Position numbers and translations under genes: made by a program. DNA of 64,000 bases. It comes from CBDFKJ01 sp965248805. Its GTDB lineage: Bacteria > Pseudomonadota > Alphaproteobacteria > UBA6615. The DNA lies in assembly GCA_965248805.1 (NCBI GenBank), contig CBDFKJ010000009.1, positions 62,001 through 126,000 of the forward strand. The letters are read 5' to 3'. A model generated the notes under the pieces. That model ran no database searches and was not told where the DNA came from. It saw only the letters and a program-made list of their open reading frames with translations. Below are positions 45,720-54,127 of this stretch, piece after piece; within the stretch, counting starts at the first letter, position 1; each line of letters opens with the position of its first letter.

Positions 45720-46006
45720 CGCGGCATCTCGTCCACCGGACGGGCCACTTCATCGCCCGGGTCGTCCGCATCGACGGGCACTCCTGCCTTGTCGAGACGG
45801 CCGCCGATGTCCTCGAGCCAGGCCCGTTGCCTGGGCGAGAGGTATGTGTCGGCGCCGTAGCTCTCGAGCCGCCGCGCCAGATCGTCGATGAAGCGAAGCT
45901 CGTTGTCGGCGAGTTGCTCGGCGTTATCCCGGGCACGGCGCATCTGACCGTCCAGCCAGCCGAGGTCGTCGGTGATGCGGCGGTCGTCCTTCTCCGGCGC
46001 GCTCAT
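45716..46006 (-). CDS. Small acidic phage early protein
   Basis: 96 residues, charged and helical: RRITDDLGWLDGQMRRARDN, ADNELRFIDDLARRLESYGA, LSPRQRAWLEDIGGRLDKAG. It overlaps both neighbours by 4 bp. No recognised family. Confidence 0.6.
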   Translation of the reverse strand: MSAPEKDDRRITDDLGWLDGQMRRARDNAEQLADNELRFIDDLARRLESYGADTYLSPRQRAWLEDIGGRLDKAGVPVDADDPGDEVARPVDEMPR

Positions 46007-46527
46007 GCCGCCTCTCTTTCCTCCGTGCCGTCCTCCAAGAGGGCGTCCACCAGCTTGTCGAGGTCGTCCGCCGCCGCGGCGATCACGATCTCGTCGTCCA
46101 CATCGATGATGCTGGCGCCGATGGTCGCGAGCTCGCGGCCGTCCAACCGTTTGAGGGCGCCACGATCGAGGCTTTCCTTGACGCGCACGAGTTCGGCCTC
46201 ACGCGCGGGCCAGCGCGCCCTGATACGGGCGATCACCTTGGCCTCGTCGGCGTATTCGATCCGGCCGGGCATCTTGCGGTAGCCCACCTTGATGCCTTCG
46301 ATCGCACGGGTGCGCGGGCGCTCGAACAGGTGCGGCGCCACCGCGAGAGCTTGGCGCAAGGCGTCCCTGGCGGCCGAGGCCGCGGCCACCCGCGCCTTGA
46401 GGCCGCGCAGGCGGCGGCGCACGGCGGCGCGTTGTTCGTCGCGGATCTCCTCCACGGTCTCTTCCAGCGCCTCGCGGGCGTCGGCATAATCGCGGCACAA
46501 CTTGCCGATGCGCTCCAGCGTGCTCAT
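46003..46527 (-). CDS. Gam-like host-nuclease inhibitor (probable)
   Basis: 174 residues from the ATG at 46527, the length of Mu Gam. A long N-terminal coiled coil (ADAREALEETVEEIRDEQRA) is followed by IEGIKVGYRKMPGRIEYADE and LVRVKESLDRGALKRLDGRE, the pattern of Gam-type proteins that bind double-strand ends. The gene position between MuB and GemA also fits. The assignment is moderate because Gam sequences diverge strongly. Confidence 0.6.
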   Translation of the reverse strand: MSTLERIGKLCRDYADAREALEETVEEIRDEQRAAVRRRLRGLKARVAAASAARDALRQALAVAPHLFERPRTRAIEGIKVGYRKMPGRIEYADEAKVIARIRARWPAREAELVRVKESLDRGALKRLDGRELATIGASIIDVDDEIVIAAAADDLDKLVDALLEDGTEEREAA

Positions 46528-47159
46528 GCCGAACATCCCTCCATCATGGGCGAGACCCGCCCGTTTTCCCGCCGGCACGATTTGCACACCCGGTTGGCCG
46601 GCCCGGCGCTGTCAAACGCCTTGTTGCACCTGAGGCATGTGCGGCGGGCTGGGCCGCCCCTCACGCCACCGCCGGCGCTCCCGGGCGCTGCCCGCAGCCG
46701 CTCGACGGCGCCGGCAAGATCGGCATCGGAATCCGTGAGCTCCGTCGCGAGTGCATCGATGTCCGCCCCAAGCTGTTGCAGGCGCCGTATCCGGGCATCG
46801 ACCGTGGCGCGCAGGGCTTGCGCCGCCGCACCCAGGGCCTCGAGGGCCGCGGGCCGCTGCACCCGGTGCTCGTCCGTCTGGTCGCGCAGCGCTCCGACGG
46901 CCGCCGCGAATGCCGCGTCGCCCGCCATCAGTTCCTCGACGCGGCGCACGGCGTGCATCACGGTGGTGTGGTCGCGGCCGCCGAAGGCGCGGCCGATCAC
47001 GGGTAGCGAACAAGGCGTCATCTGCTTGGCGAGATACATCGCCACCTGGCGCGGGCGCACCGTCTTCCAGGCCTTGCTGTCCGAGAGCATCTCCGACAGG
47101 CCGATGCCGTAACGGTCCGCGACGCGGGCCTGGATCGCGGCAATGGTGAGAGCGCTCAT
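46524..47159 (-). CDS. DnaA-C-like DNA-binding protein with C-terminal zinc ribbon
   Basis: 211 residues. Residues 1-70 (IAAIQARVADRYGIGLSEML, VIGRAFGGRDHTTVMHAVRR) are those of DnaA domain IV, which reads DnaA boxes. A coiled-coil middle follows. The end CLRCNKAFDSAGPANRVCKSCRR is a four-cysteine zinc ribbon. No ATPase domain is present. In other Mu-like phages such proteins occur near B; a role in steering replication or competing with host DnaA is inference. Confidence 0.75.
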   Translation of the reverse strand: MSALTIAAIQARVADRYGIGLSEMLSDSKAWKTVRPRQVAMYLAKQMTPCSLPVIGRAFGGRDHTTVMHAVRRVEELMAGDAAFAAAVGALRDQTDEHRVQRPAALEALGAAAQALRATVDARIRRLQQLGADIDALATELTDSDADLAGAVERLRAAPGSAGGGVRGGPARRTCLRCNKAFDSAGPANRVCKSCRRENGRVSPMMEGCSA

Positions 47160-47416
47160 GCCGCGTTGCCCGAAGGACTCCAGCCCGCGGGGCCGTTCCG
47201 CCGCGCACGCACGGGATCGAGCCGCAGCACGTTGTCCCGGCCCTCGACGACGCGCGCCGCGGCGGGCACCGTGTGGCGCTCCAGCTCGGCGGCCTGCAAG
47301 CTCGCCGAGGCAAGCTCGGCGCACCACACCGAGACCATGGCGGCCGAAAGCTGAACGCCGGTGTGCTCGTACTCGCTCAGTCGATAGACCAGGGCGGAGA
47401 GATCGTCGCTCAGCAT
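47156..47416 (-). CDS. Small phage protein of unknown function
   Basis: 86 residues: LSDDLSALVYRLSEYEHTGV, MVSVWCAELASASLQAAELE. Its start overlaps the MuB stop (TGATG) and its stop overlaps the next start (ATGA), supporting a real, coupled gene. Confidence 0.55.
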   Translation of the reverse strand: MLSDDLSALVYRLSEYEHTGVQLSAAMVSVWCAELASASLQAAELERHTVPAAARVVEGRDNVLRLDPVRARRNGPAGWSPSGNAA

Positions 47417-48396
47417 CAGGCCGCCTCCGCCGCGGCCGCGAGGTCGCCGGCCGCAATGCGCTCATGACCCGCGGCGCGCGCCAGAACCCAGGCGCGCGCG
47501 AACAATCGCCGCAGCGCGTGCAGCCCGCCGGCGCCGCGTGCGGCCGCAATAAGATGCTTCCTTTCCGCCTTGGCCGGCGCGCGGCCGAGCACGCCGCGGG
47601 CCAGCTCGAGCACGTCCGCCTCGGCGGCGAGGCCCAGCGGGAGGCGAATGCCGATGCGGCCGATGATCTGGTCGCAGCGCCGCGAACTGGCGAGCGCCGC
47701 CCATAGCTCGTCACCGCCGATCATCGCCAGGCCGCAGCCGGCGAGGTCGCGGATGCAGCGCAGCTCGTCCAGCAGGCGCGGGCCCAGGTGGTGCGCCTCG
47801 TCGACCACGAGCAGCGCGCCCCGGTTCTCCAGCCGCGACACGATGGCGGTCTCGGCGGCGAGCGCCGACGGATGCTCGGCCCCGGCGCCGACCGCGTGCG
47901 CAACGCGCCCGAGCAGGCCGGCCAGGGTCACCACGGCGTCGGTCACGCTCAGCCGGTAGGCCGCGGTACGGCCGGTGCAATAACGCGCCGCCGCCCAACT
48001 CTTGCCGCAGCCCGAGCGGCCGTGGACCAGCACCACGTCTCCCGTCGCCTGGGCATGCCCGAGCGCCGCCTCGATTTCCTCGGTGACACCGAGACCGACA
48101 TGGCGGTCGAGGCCGGCCGCGGCCATGTCGCGCCGCGCCGCTTCGGCGCGTGTTTGCAACCAGGTCGCCACCCGTGCCGTCACCGCCGGCACATCGCCCT
48201 TCTCGTAGACGCCGCGCAGCCACTTGCTGAGCGTGGCGTTTGACGCGCCGCGCCCCATCTCGTGCGCGGCCTGGGCGATCGACAGGCCTGCCGCGTCCAG
48301 CTCGGCGCGGCAGGCCGCGACAGTCGCTTCGTAGTCGTCGGCCGGTGCCGTGGCCCGGCTGGCGCCGGGAAACGCCGCGATGGTCGAATCGTTCAT
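47416..48396 (-). CDS. MuB-like AAA+ transposition target protein
   Basis: 326 residues. An N-terminal helix-turn-helix (LSIAQAAHEMGRGASNATLS) precedes the ATPase with Walker A VLVHGRSGCGKSWAAARYCT and Walker B GALLVVDEAHHLGPRLLDEL. MuB binds target DNA and activates MuA; the gene directly follows A, overlapping by ATGA. It appears intact. Confidence 0.9.
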   Translation of the reverse strand: MNDSTIAAFPGASRATAPADDYEATVAACRAELDAAGLSIAQAAHEMGRGASNATLSKWLRGVYEKGDVPAVTARVATWLQTRAEAARRDMAAAGLDRHVGLGVTEEIEAALGHAQATGDVVLVHGRSGCGKSWAAARYCTGRTAAYRLSVTDAVVTLAGLLGRVAHAVGAGAEHPSALAAETAIVSRLENRGALLVVDEAHHLGPRLLDELRCIRDLAGCGLAMIGGDELWAALASSRRCDQIIGRIGIRLPLGLAAEADVLELARGVLGRAPAKAERKHLIAAARGAGGLHALRRLFARAWVLARAAGHERIAAGDLAAAAEAA

Positions 48397-50286
48397 CGAT
48401 CGTCCTCCTCCATTTGCTGGACCGTCTTCAGTGCCGCCATGAACGCGCTGCGCCGGCGCTGCGTCGGCCGCGAGAGCGCCGACGGCTCCGCGTCGACATC
48501 GCCTGCATCGGACGGCTCGTTATCGTGGCGCGGGATCTCCGGAAGATGCGGCCCCGTCACCAGCCGCACCGCCGCCGGTGCGGCCGCCGGTGGCGGTTGC
48601 GGTGGTCCGGCGGCGGCCAGGCCGCCGAGCAGCGCGTCCATGTCGCGGTGGCCCTCGAGCGCCTGCCGGGTGGCCCGTTCGATTTGACGGCGGGCGCGGT
48701 TTACGTGTCCGGCCGCGGCGGTATCGCCGATACCGGCCGGCAACAGGCACGCCGCCTCGCACAGCCAGCGGCCCTCCCGGTCGTAGACCAGACAGGGCCC
48801 GTGCAGATTGTTCGGATCGAAGCGCGCCACCAGCACCTCGCCGGCCCGCTCGACCAGCATCGGATCGTGATAGCGGTTGGGCGGGCGATGGGCCACGCGG
48901 CCGGCATTGAGATGGAACTCGCCGTTTCGGGCAATCTTCACCCGCTCGGCCGAGAGCATCAGGACGCGCGCTTGTGCATCGCTGATCTTGCGTACGACGG
49001 TGCCGGCCATCGCCCCGGCCCAGGCATCGTCGAAAGATTGGCCGGCCGCGATCTCCGTGCGCCGGCCCCGGTGGGCGTTGTGCGCGATCACGCATTCCGT
49101 CACCACGCCGATGAAGATCTGCCAGGGCGCGGCCTTGCTGCGGTGGGTCTCCGGCCGGTCGCTGGTCGAGCGCCCGGTGGCGGAGCCGGCAAGGCGGGGA
49201 TGGGTGTCGATCTTCGCACACAAGTCGCGGAACGCGCGCTCGACCGGCTTGGCGCGGCCCCCGGCCAACCCCGCGGCCGCCGTCGTCCAGGTCCACCGAG
49301 GTGGTGGCGTAGTCGATCCCGAGCAGCTTGAGGACGCCCGGCAGCTCGGCGTCCAAGGGGCTCCTGGCGCCGCGGTTGCGCTTGCGCGCCTTCTGCCCGC
49401 CGGTGATAGCCTTGGCGCTGGCCGCCCGGGTGTTGTCGAGCACCACCTTGCCCGGTAGGCCGCAGGTGGTGATGACCTTGTGCAGCGAGGTGCGGATCAG
49501 CGCCGCCGATTCCGTCTCGCCGGACGCCCAGGCCAGGATGCGCCGCGTGTAGACGTCCTGCCAGTACCACACCACCGGGCGCCCGGCCTTGCCCGAGGGC
49601 AGCGTCACCCAGCAATCGTGGATCTTGCCGTCGCCGTTCATGATGGCGAGCGGATAGAGCCCAGCCACGGTGCGCGTCACATGCGGCACCAGGTCCATGG
49701 CGGCGATGGCTCCGTCGCGGGCGCGAACGATCTCGCGCCTCGGGATCTCGCGGTCGAGGCGGCGCAGGAACGCCTTGTATGGCGGTACGGCCCAGCCATG
49801 GTGCTTGGCAATGCGCCCGGCCCGGCCCCAACTCGCCGTCGCTTCGGGTCGCTCGGGGCGGAGATAATCGGTCAGGAAGTGCGCCCACAGCGCCTCCGCC
49901 CCCGGGCCCGACCAGTCTCGCCGCGGGCGGCCTTCGCGCGGCGCGTCCAGCAGTGCCGCGGCGCGCGCCTCGAAAGCAATTCCCCGCAACCGGCGGCGCC
50001 AGCCGGTGAGGGCGGAAGCCGAAACACCGGTCTCCACGGCGGCGATCGCGTCGGCCTCGGCGCGCGAGAGCCCCGCGGCCTTGCCCGCATCTGAACGCTC
50101 CACCGCCGCGAGGCGCCCGAGCGCACGCGCGCGTTGGCTGTCCGTGGCGCGATCCCATGTGGTGGGAATCGAGTTTTCCGGGGCCGTGCACGGCCCCTGC
50201 AACGCCGCTTCATCGTCGTTGCAAGGGACGAAATCGGACGCCGCAGGAACCGAGTTCGGCGTGCGGCATCGGGCGAGCACCGTCAT
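48393..50286 (-). pseudogene. MuA-like DDE transposase with internal frameshift
   Basis: Starts at the ATG at 50286 (TGATG coupling). The first frame covers the N-terminal domains and core to ~49275: YPLAIMNGDGKIHDCWVTLP (first Asp), YWQDVYTRRILAW, and LPGKVVLDNTRAASAKAITG (second Asp). The second frame starts with GGRAKPVERAFRDL, the catalytic Glu block, and continues IDTHPRLAGSATG, FDDAWAGAMAGTVVRKISDA and LHGPCLVYDREGRWLCEAAC to 48393. The break is in a G-rich run (49255-49275). With one base changed it would give a ~632-residue MuA. Confidence 0.88.
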
Positions 50287-51014
50287 CACGCCGCCCTGTC
50301 GATGGCCGCGACCGCCGCCTCGATCCGGTCGACGGCGGCATTGACGCTCTCGACGAGCGCTCCGGTCTCCGCGCGAAGGGCCCGGGCGAGACCCCGCCGG
50401 GCGTTGCCGTGCAGGCGGTCGAGTACCGGCGCACCGGCGAGTTCTTCGGCAACGGACGCGATGCGCCGCGCCGCGTCGCGGGCCACGCGGCGCTCGGCCT
50501 TAGTCCGCGAGACGGCCTGGGCCGTCACGTCACGGGGTTCGTCCTCCGTGGCGGCGAGCCGGCGTTTGAGCTCGACGATCTCGCGGCGCTGGCGCGCGAC
50601 GGTTCCCTCGAGGCTCACCTCGCGCACTGCGTCGCGCATTTGCGCCCGCGTCCAAACCTCGGCGGCGGCCGCCTCGAGCAGGCGCTCGCGCGCCGCCTCG
50701 GGCAGGCGCGCGACTTCCAGGTGATGCGAAAATGTCAGTGAGTTCCGCCGGCGGAACTCTGGGTAAACCTTTGCCAGCAAACGAAAGTCGCTGATTTTTC
50801 CCGGTGATATTCCAAGCCGCTCAGCCGCCGCCTTCACCCCGTCGCCGGGATAGCGCTCATCGCCGTCGCGCAGCCAGTCCACAAGGCTCCAGCCCTGGTG
50901 ATCGCGCTGACTGACAATCTCCCCGCCGCGCGCCATCCAATCGTCGTAACCGGCGGCGGCCGGGCGTGCGGAAGTTGTCTCACCGACAACACGAAGGTCC
51001 GCCCGCTCGGTCAT
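50286..51014 (-). CDS. ParB/helix-turn-helix-like early phage protein
   Basis: 242 residues from the ATG at 51014 (ATGA overlap upstream). A helix-turn-helix region (GDGVKAAAERLGISPGKISD, FRLLAKVYPEFRRRNSLTFS, HHLEVARLPEAARERLLEAA) resembles the DNA-binding part of ParB-like proteins, followed by a long coiled coil (VARQRREIVELKRRLAATED). It lies directly upstream of A in the early operon. Function unknown. Confidence 0.65.
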   Translation of the reverse strand: MTERADLRVVGETTSARPAAAGYDDWMARGGEIVSQRDHQGWSLVDWLRDGDERYPGDGVKAAAERLGISPGKISDFRLLAKVYPEFRRRNSLTFSHHLEVARLPEAARERLLEAAAAEVWTRAQMRDAVREVSLEGTVARQRREIVELKRRLAATEDEPRDVTAQAVSRTKAERRVARDAARRIASVAEELAGAPVLDRLHGNARRGLARALRAETGALVESVNAAVDRIEAAVAAIDRAA

Positions 51015-51283
51015 GGGCGCGGCTCCTCGATGTAGCCGCGGCGGAACGCGTCCCGACCCGCTCCCGTGATGACACCGACCTCCGGGCCGCGCAGCCACTC
51101 CGTGATCCGAACCAGCCCATGGCGGTCCAGTGTCATGATCACCGAGGTCCTGGCGACGCCGTGCAGTGGCCACGGGAGGATGCAGAGACCGTCGCAACGA
51201 TTGCTGCCGCTCGACAGCGTGCCGTGTACCGCGGCGCTCAACAGCTTGCGGCAGGGCTTGGGAGAGGCTGTCATCGGAGACAC
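51011..51283 (-). CDS. Small phage early protein
   Basis: 90 residues: LDRHGLVRITEWLRGPEVGV and ITGAGRDAFRRGYIEEPRP at the C-terminus, a pattern that resembles small winged-helix proteins. It overlaps the ParB-like gene by ATGA and the membrane-protein gene upstream. No firm family. Confidence 0.5.
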   Translation of the reverse strand: MSPMTASPKPCRKLLSAAVHGTLSSGSNRCDGLCILPWPLHGVARTSVIMTLDRHGLVRITEWLRGPEVGVITGAGRDAFRRGYIEEPRP

Positions 51284-51444
51284 AACATCAACCTGATGCC
51301 GGCCCCGATCGCGCCGCCGGCAAGCGCCGTGGGCACCAGATCCGATCCGAGGAAGTACGACAGCCCGAGGCCGATCAACGCGCCCGGAAGCGTAGCGCAG
51401 ATAGTCGCAATTGCCAGAAGCGCCCAGAACTTGTCGGCGCTCAT
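51271..51444 (-). CDS. Small two-segment membrane protein
   Basis: 57 residues from the ATG at 51444: FWALLAIATICATLPGALIG and LVPTALAGGAIGAGIRLMLC are hydrophobic. AGGGGCGA precedes the start, and the ATG overlaps the stop of the gene upstream. Unknown role. Confidence 0.5.
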   Translation of the reverse strand: MSADKFWALLAIATICATLPGALIGLGLSYFLGSDLVPTALAGGAIGAGIRLMLCLR

Positions 51445-51680
51445 GCCGTCGCCCCTCGCGAAAAGGCGCGGCGGGCAGCCCGCAGGGAATGCAGACCCAC
51501 CCGCCGCCAGCTCAGGGAGGAATGGTGCCGGTCTCTCCCGGCCGTCACGCCCGCACGGTTGACGTTCCAGTCCGCGTTTCCCATCTTCGCGGCTGACCCT
51601 ACTAACGGGCTCCACGGCGCATATCGCCGCCGCTTCAACACCCGCGTTCGCACGGGGTTTCGATGGGTACACCGGGCCAT
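51441..51680 (-). CDS. Short arginine-rich early protein (tentative)
   Basis: 79 residues, basic: TRVLKRRRYAPWSPLVGSAA and RHHSSLSWRRVGLHSLRAAR. Support comes from coupling: its ATG sits in a TGATG with the previous gene and its stop overlaps the next ATG. The composition is unusual, so it may be spurious. Confidence 0.35.
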   Translation of the reverse strand: MARCTHRNPVRTRVLKRRRYAPWSPLVGSAAKMGNADWNVNRAGVTAGRDRHHSSLSWRRVGLHSLRAARRAFSRGATA

Positions 51681-51937
51681 CACGCGGCGTCCCTAATCGC
51701 CGTCGCCGGAACCGGTGATGTCATCCGGTAGACCCATATCCGCTCACCGGTCGTCCGGCCGACAATCTGGCGGCAGTCGATCACCACCCCGTTGGCGCGC
51801 AGTTCGGCAATGCAGGAGTTGACCGCGCAGACCCCGGCCGCGCACACGATGTCGAGGGTCGAATGCTCGCCGCCGTCCTTAAGCAGGGCGTGGACGCGCC
51901 GCAGCCGCGGCGAGCGGTCGAGCCTGGCCGCGTGCAT
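51680..51937 (-). CDS. Small winged-helix-type phage regulator
   Basis: 85 residues from the ATG at 51937: LRRVHALLKDGGEHSTLDIV, CAAGVCAVNSCIAELRANGV and DCRQIVGRTTGERIWVYRMT. The order helix, ST-DI, AV-N-x-I-x-ELR, then beta wing is that of small DNA-binding proteins common in phage early operons. It ends in the AA-TGATGG junction. Confidence 0.6.
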   Translation of the reverse strand: MHAARLDRSPRLRRVHALLKDGGEHSTLDIVCAAGVCAVNSCIAELRANGVVIDCRQIVGRTTGERIWVYRMTSPVPATAIRDAA

Positions 51938-52128
51938 CAAGCTGCCCTGTTTGCGGAGACGGAAGCGCGGCGCATCACGCCGGCCCCCGCCCCCGCTACC
52001 ATCGTGGTCGGCAAACACACGATGGAGGGGTGAAAATGGTGAACTATCCGGAGGGATTTCGGGGCGAGCCTTCGGTTTGACAGCCCCATCCGCGCGGCGG
52101 AAGTCGTCGCCAAAACTCGTCGATCGAG

Positions 52129-52338
52129 ATGGCGGGCGAACGCGTCGGAATGTATTCCAAGTGGTCCTTGGGCGTCGCTTACACAGCATTGGCGAAGACA
52201 CTGGCCGACGCCGGTGTGTTGGACATGGACCATCTATTCACCAACCTCGCAGGAGCACGAGCGCAGCTCGACAGAATCGGTGAAACAGGTGTCGCCAACG
52301 CGCTAGGATCGATGGCTGAGAACCTGACTTCAATCTGA
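52129..52338 (+). CDS. Small hypothetical protein on the opposite strand
   Basis: 69 residues: YSKWSLGVAYTALAKTLADA, MDHLFTNLAGARAQLDRIGE. Protein-like composition and an ATG at 52129, but no clear ribosome-binding site and no family. It lies in a gap of the minus-strand operon (51938-52398) that otherwise holds nothing recognisable. Confidence 0.4.
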   Translation: MAGERVGMYSKWSLGVAYTALAKTLADAGVLDMDHLFTNLAGARAQLDRIGETGVANALGSMAENLTSI

Positions 52339-52398
52339 CCCCCCAGCCGCTCGGCGGGCTGTGGTCGCGCCAGAAGCCGGCGCCGGGCTCCGTCACCA

Positions 52399-52737
52399 TC
52401 ACGCCGCCTTTCCGTGCTCGTCGGGCGTGGCGTCAGGGGGATACCGCCAGCTTTCGAGGACGAGACGCCTCGCGCCCTGCTGTCGCGCGATGCTCCGCGC
52501 AGACCTATACACGCTCCGCCATCCGTCGCGAGTGAGCGGAAACATCAGCATTTGCGAGCCACGCTCCCACTTGTCGACATCGAATTCATCGGTAAGCGGG
52601 TCGTAGCCCAGGCCATCGGGAAAGAACTGGATGACGCCGACGAGCTCGCCCGGGGTCTCGCCGCGAACCCGCCAGAACGTCCCCGCCCACTCGCCGTCGA
52701 TCACCACATAGCGCCCTCGGTTCATATCGCTGTTCAT
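52399..52737 (-). CDS. Small phage early protein
   Basis: 112 residues from the ATG at 52737: GRYVVIDGEWAGTFWRVRGE, LVGVIQFFPDGLGYDPLTDE and GWRSVYRSARSIARQQGARR. The codon bias is good and it ends in KAA-TGATGG like its neighbours. Unknown function. Confidence 0.55.
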   Translation of the reverse strand: MNSDMNRGRYVVIDGEWAGTFWRVRGETPGELVGVIQFFPDGLGYDPLTDEFDVDKWERGSQMLMFPLTRDGWRSVYRSARSIARQQGARRLVLESWRYPPDATPDEHGKAA

Positions 52738-52862
52738 CGCATCCACCCTTCCCTGCCTTCGCGCGGCACCACCGCCGCCCGCGGGTGTCGTGTGCGTCCT
52801 CCTGGAGCGGCACAAACAGATGCTCGTCGTGGCCATGGCGAACGAGGCCGCAGGCAACCCGG

Positions 52863-53063
52863 TCACCTATCTGCCCTCCGGGCTCTCGCCGGAGCAGAAA
52901 TGCATCGCATTAGCTCTGCTGTTCCTGCGCGGAATGACGCTCCCGTGGCCACCAGGCGGTCCATACGCCGACGAACCACACTGAGGCGGCGCGGCGGAAC
53001 CCGTTTTGCAACCGCTGTCGCGTTCCGCCGTTGGGCATCCCAAAGCGTCGCCCAATCCCCCAT
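52863..53063 (-). CDS. Tentative small basic protein
   Basis: 66 residues: GDWATLWDAQRRNATAVAKR, VPPRRLSVVRRRMDRLVATG. Its ATG lies in the repeated TGATGG junction, which is the main support. Opposite-strand frames in the same place are also open, so this is uncertain. Confidence 0.3.
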   Translation of the reverse strand: MGDWATLWDAQRRNATAVAKRVPPRRLSVVRRRMDRLVATGASFRAGTAELMRCISAPARARRADR

Positions 53064-53151
53064 CACGCCGCCCTCCAGCGGCGTGGCTTCGGCGGACCGG
53101 CCTTCGCTTTATCAGTCGATGAGGGTACAGGCCGCGGGATGTTCGACGGCC
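53060..53151. repeat. 92-bp direct repeat, left copy
   Basis: About 83% identical to 53631-53722. On the minus strand both encode the peptide end PSNIPRP-x-PSSTD...PPKPRR-x-RAA. The two copies bracket the plus-strand membrane-protein gene. Confidence 0.8.
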
Positions 53152-53232
53152 ATTCGAGAACCAACGGCCCGTCTTTGGAGAGGAACCGAGAAGGCGCGGA
53201 AGAGAGAGAACCTTCAGAAGTTGGTCGAATTG

Positions 53233-53622
53233 ATGGACGAGAGCAACCAAGCCGAGATGACTTGGCTTCGGCAGCTCCTGACACTGGCGGCCGGCGCCCT
53301 GGCGTTGCTGGCGGGACTTGGGCCGGAGGTCCCACCCGAGGGCCCGGCCCGGTATTTTCTGGCAGCGACGTGGACGTGTTTGGGATTAGGGATAACAAGC
53401 GGAGCCGCCGCAACGTACCTGCCGGCGAGTCGCGCAAGAGATCTCGCAGATCGCTTTCGCGAAGAGCTACAGCATAGCCTCCAGGATCAAACGCCAATGA
53501 CGCCAGTCGTCGCGCCACCGAACAAGCTGCTCTCACGGTGCAAACCGTTGATGATCGTTTCATTGCTGACCGCCGTGGTCTGCCTGACGGCTTACGCGGT
53601 CATTGCCACGCTCGGCTCTTGA
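53233..53622 (+). CDS. Three-segment membrane protein (moron candidate)
   Basis: 129 residues from the ATG at 53233. Hydrophobic segments: LLTLAAGALALLAGL, YFLAATWTCLGLGITSGAAA and PLMIVSLLTAVVCLTAYAVI, with a charged helix (RARDLADRFREELQHSLQDQ) between the second and third. It lies on the strand opposite to the early operon and sits exactly between the two 92-bp repeats. This is the hallmark of a later-acquired gene; superinfection exclusion is a reasonable guess, not shown. Confidence 0.6.
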   Translation: MDESNQAEMTWLRQLLTLAAGALALLAGLGPEVPPEGPARYFLAATWTCLGLGITSGAAATYLPASRARDLADRFREELQHSLQDQTPMTPVVAPPNKLLSRCKPLMIVSLLTAVVCLTAYAVIATLGS

Positions 53623-53630
53623 ACGCCCAC

Positions 53631-53722
53631 CCATCACGCCGCCCTCCTGCGCCGTGGCTTCGGCGGGTCAGCCTTCTCCCCATCGGTCGATGACGGCGCC
53701 GGCCGCGGAATGTTCGAAGGCC
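53631..53722. repeat. 92-bp direct repeat, right copy
   Basis: Partner of 53060-53151. This copy contains the complete small open frame described next. Confidence 0.8.
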
Positions 53723-53726
53723 TCAT
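53634..53726 (-). CDS. 30-residue proline/arginine-rich peptide gene (tentative)
   Basis: ATG at 53726 overlaps the stop of the HNH gene (ATGA). It reads RPSNIPRPAPSSTDGEKADP and PKPRRRRAA, then stops in the TGATGG junction. The same peptide end recurs in the left repeat. Coupling and duplication suggest translation; the role is unknown. Confidence 0.4.
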   Translation of the reverse strand: MRPSNIPRPAPSSTDGEKADPPKPRRRRAA

Positions 53727-54127
53727 CGCATACGCCCTTCCCTGCCGTCGCGCGGCACCACCGCGCCGCTTACCTTGCGGACCCACCAGGGCGAGGTGAG
53801 CGAGCCCCCGCGCTTCGGCTCATCGATACCGAGCCGCCTGGCGCGCAGACGCTTCACCTTCGCGATGGTCGAAAGATCGCCATATCGCCGCCGGTCGCGC
53901 CGGCGGCCGAAGGTCTTGAGCCGGTGACAATCCGCATGGCTGGGATAGGCGTTCGGGCCGTCATCGTCGGCCCCGCCCAAAGCCAAGGGCGCCGCGTGGT
54001 CGACCTCCCACCGCTGGCCGTCCTCGATCAACTCGTGGCACCAGCCGCACACGCCATCGTGGGCCTCGAAGATCTGCTTACGGCGGGTCGGCGTCATGGC
54101 GCGGCGCTTGGTGCGAACCATCGCCAT
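53723..54127 (-). CDS. HNH endonuclease
   Basis: 134 residues from the ATG at 54127, within the TGATG that ends the Ner-like gene. HNH core: RKQIFEAHDGVCGWCHELIE (CxxC), RWEVDHAAPLALGGADDDGP (DH) and NAYPSHADCHRLKT (N, CH). Phage HNH proteins nick DNA, or act in packaging or competition; near the repressor it may be a homing or moron-type gene. Confidence 0.82.
   Translation of the reverse strand: MAMVRTKRRAMTPTRRKQIFEAHDGVCGWCHELIEDGQRWEVDHAAPLALGGADDDGPNAYPSHADCHRLKTFGRRRDRRRYGDLSTIAKVKRLRARRLGIDEPKRGGSLTSPWWVRKVSGAVVPRDGREGRMR

Noticed and set aside
52414..53622. 402-codon plus-strand open frame
   Set aside because: The first two thirds are antisense to a minus-strand gene and low in protein-like content; only the last 129 codons from 53233 look real.
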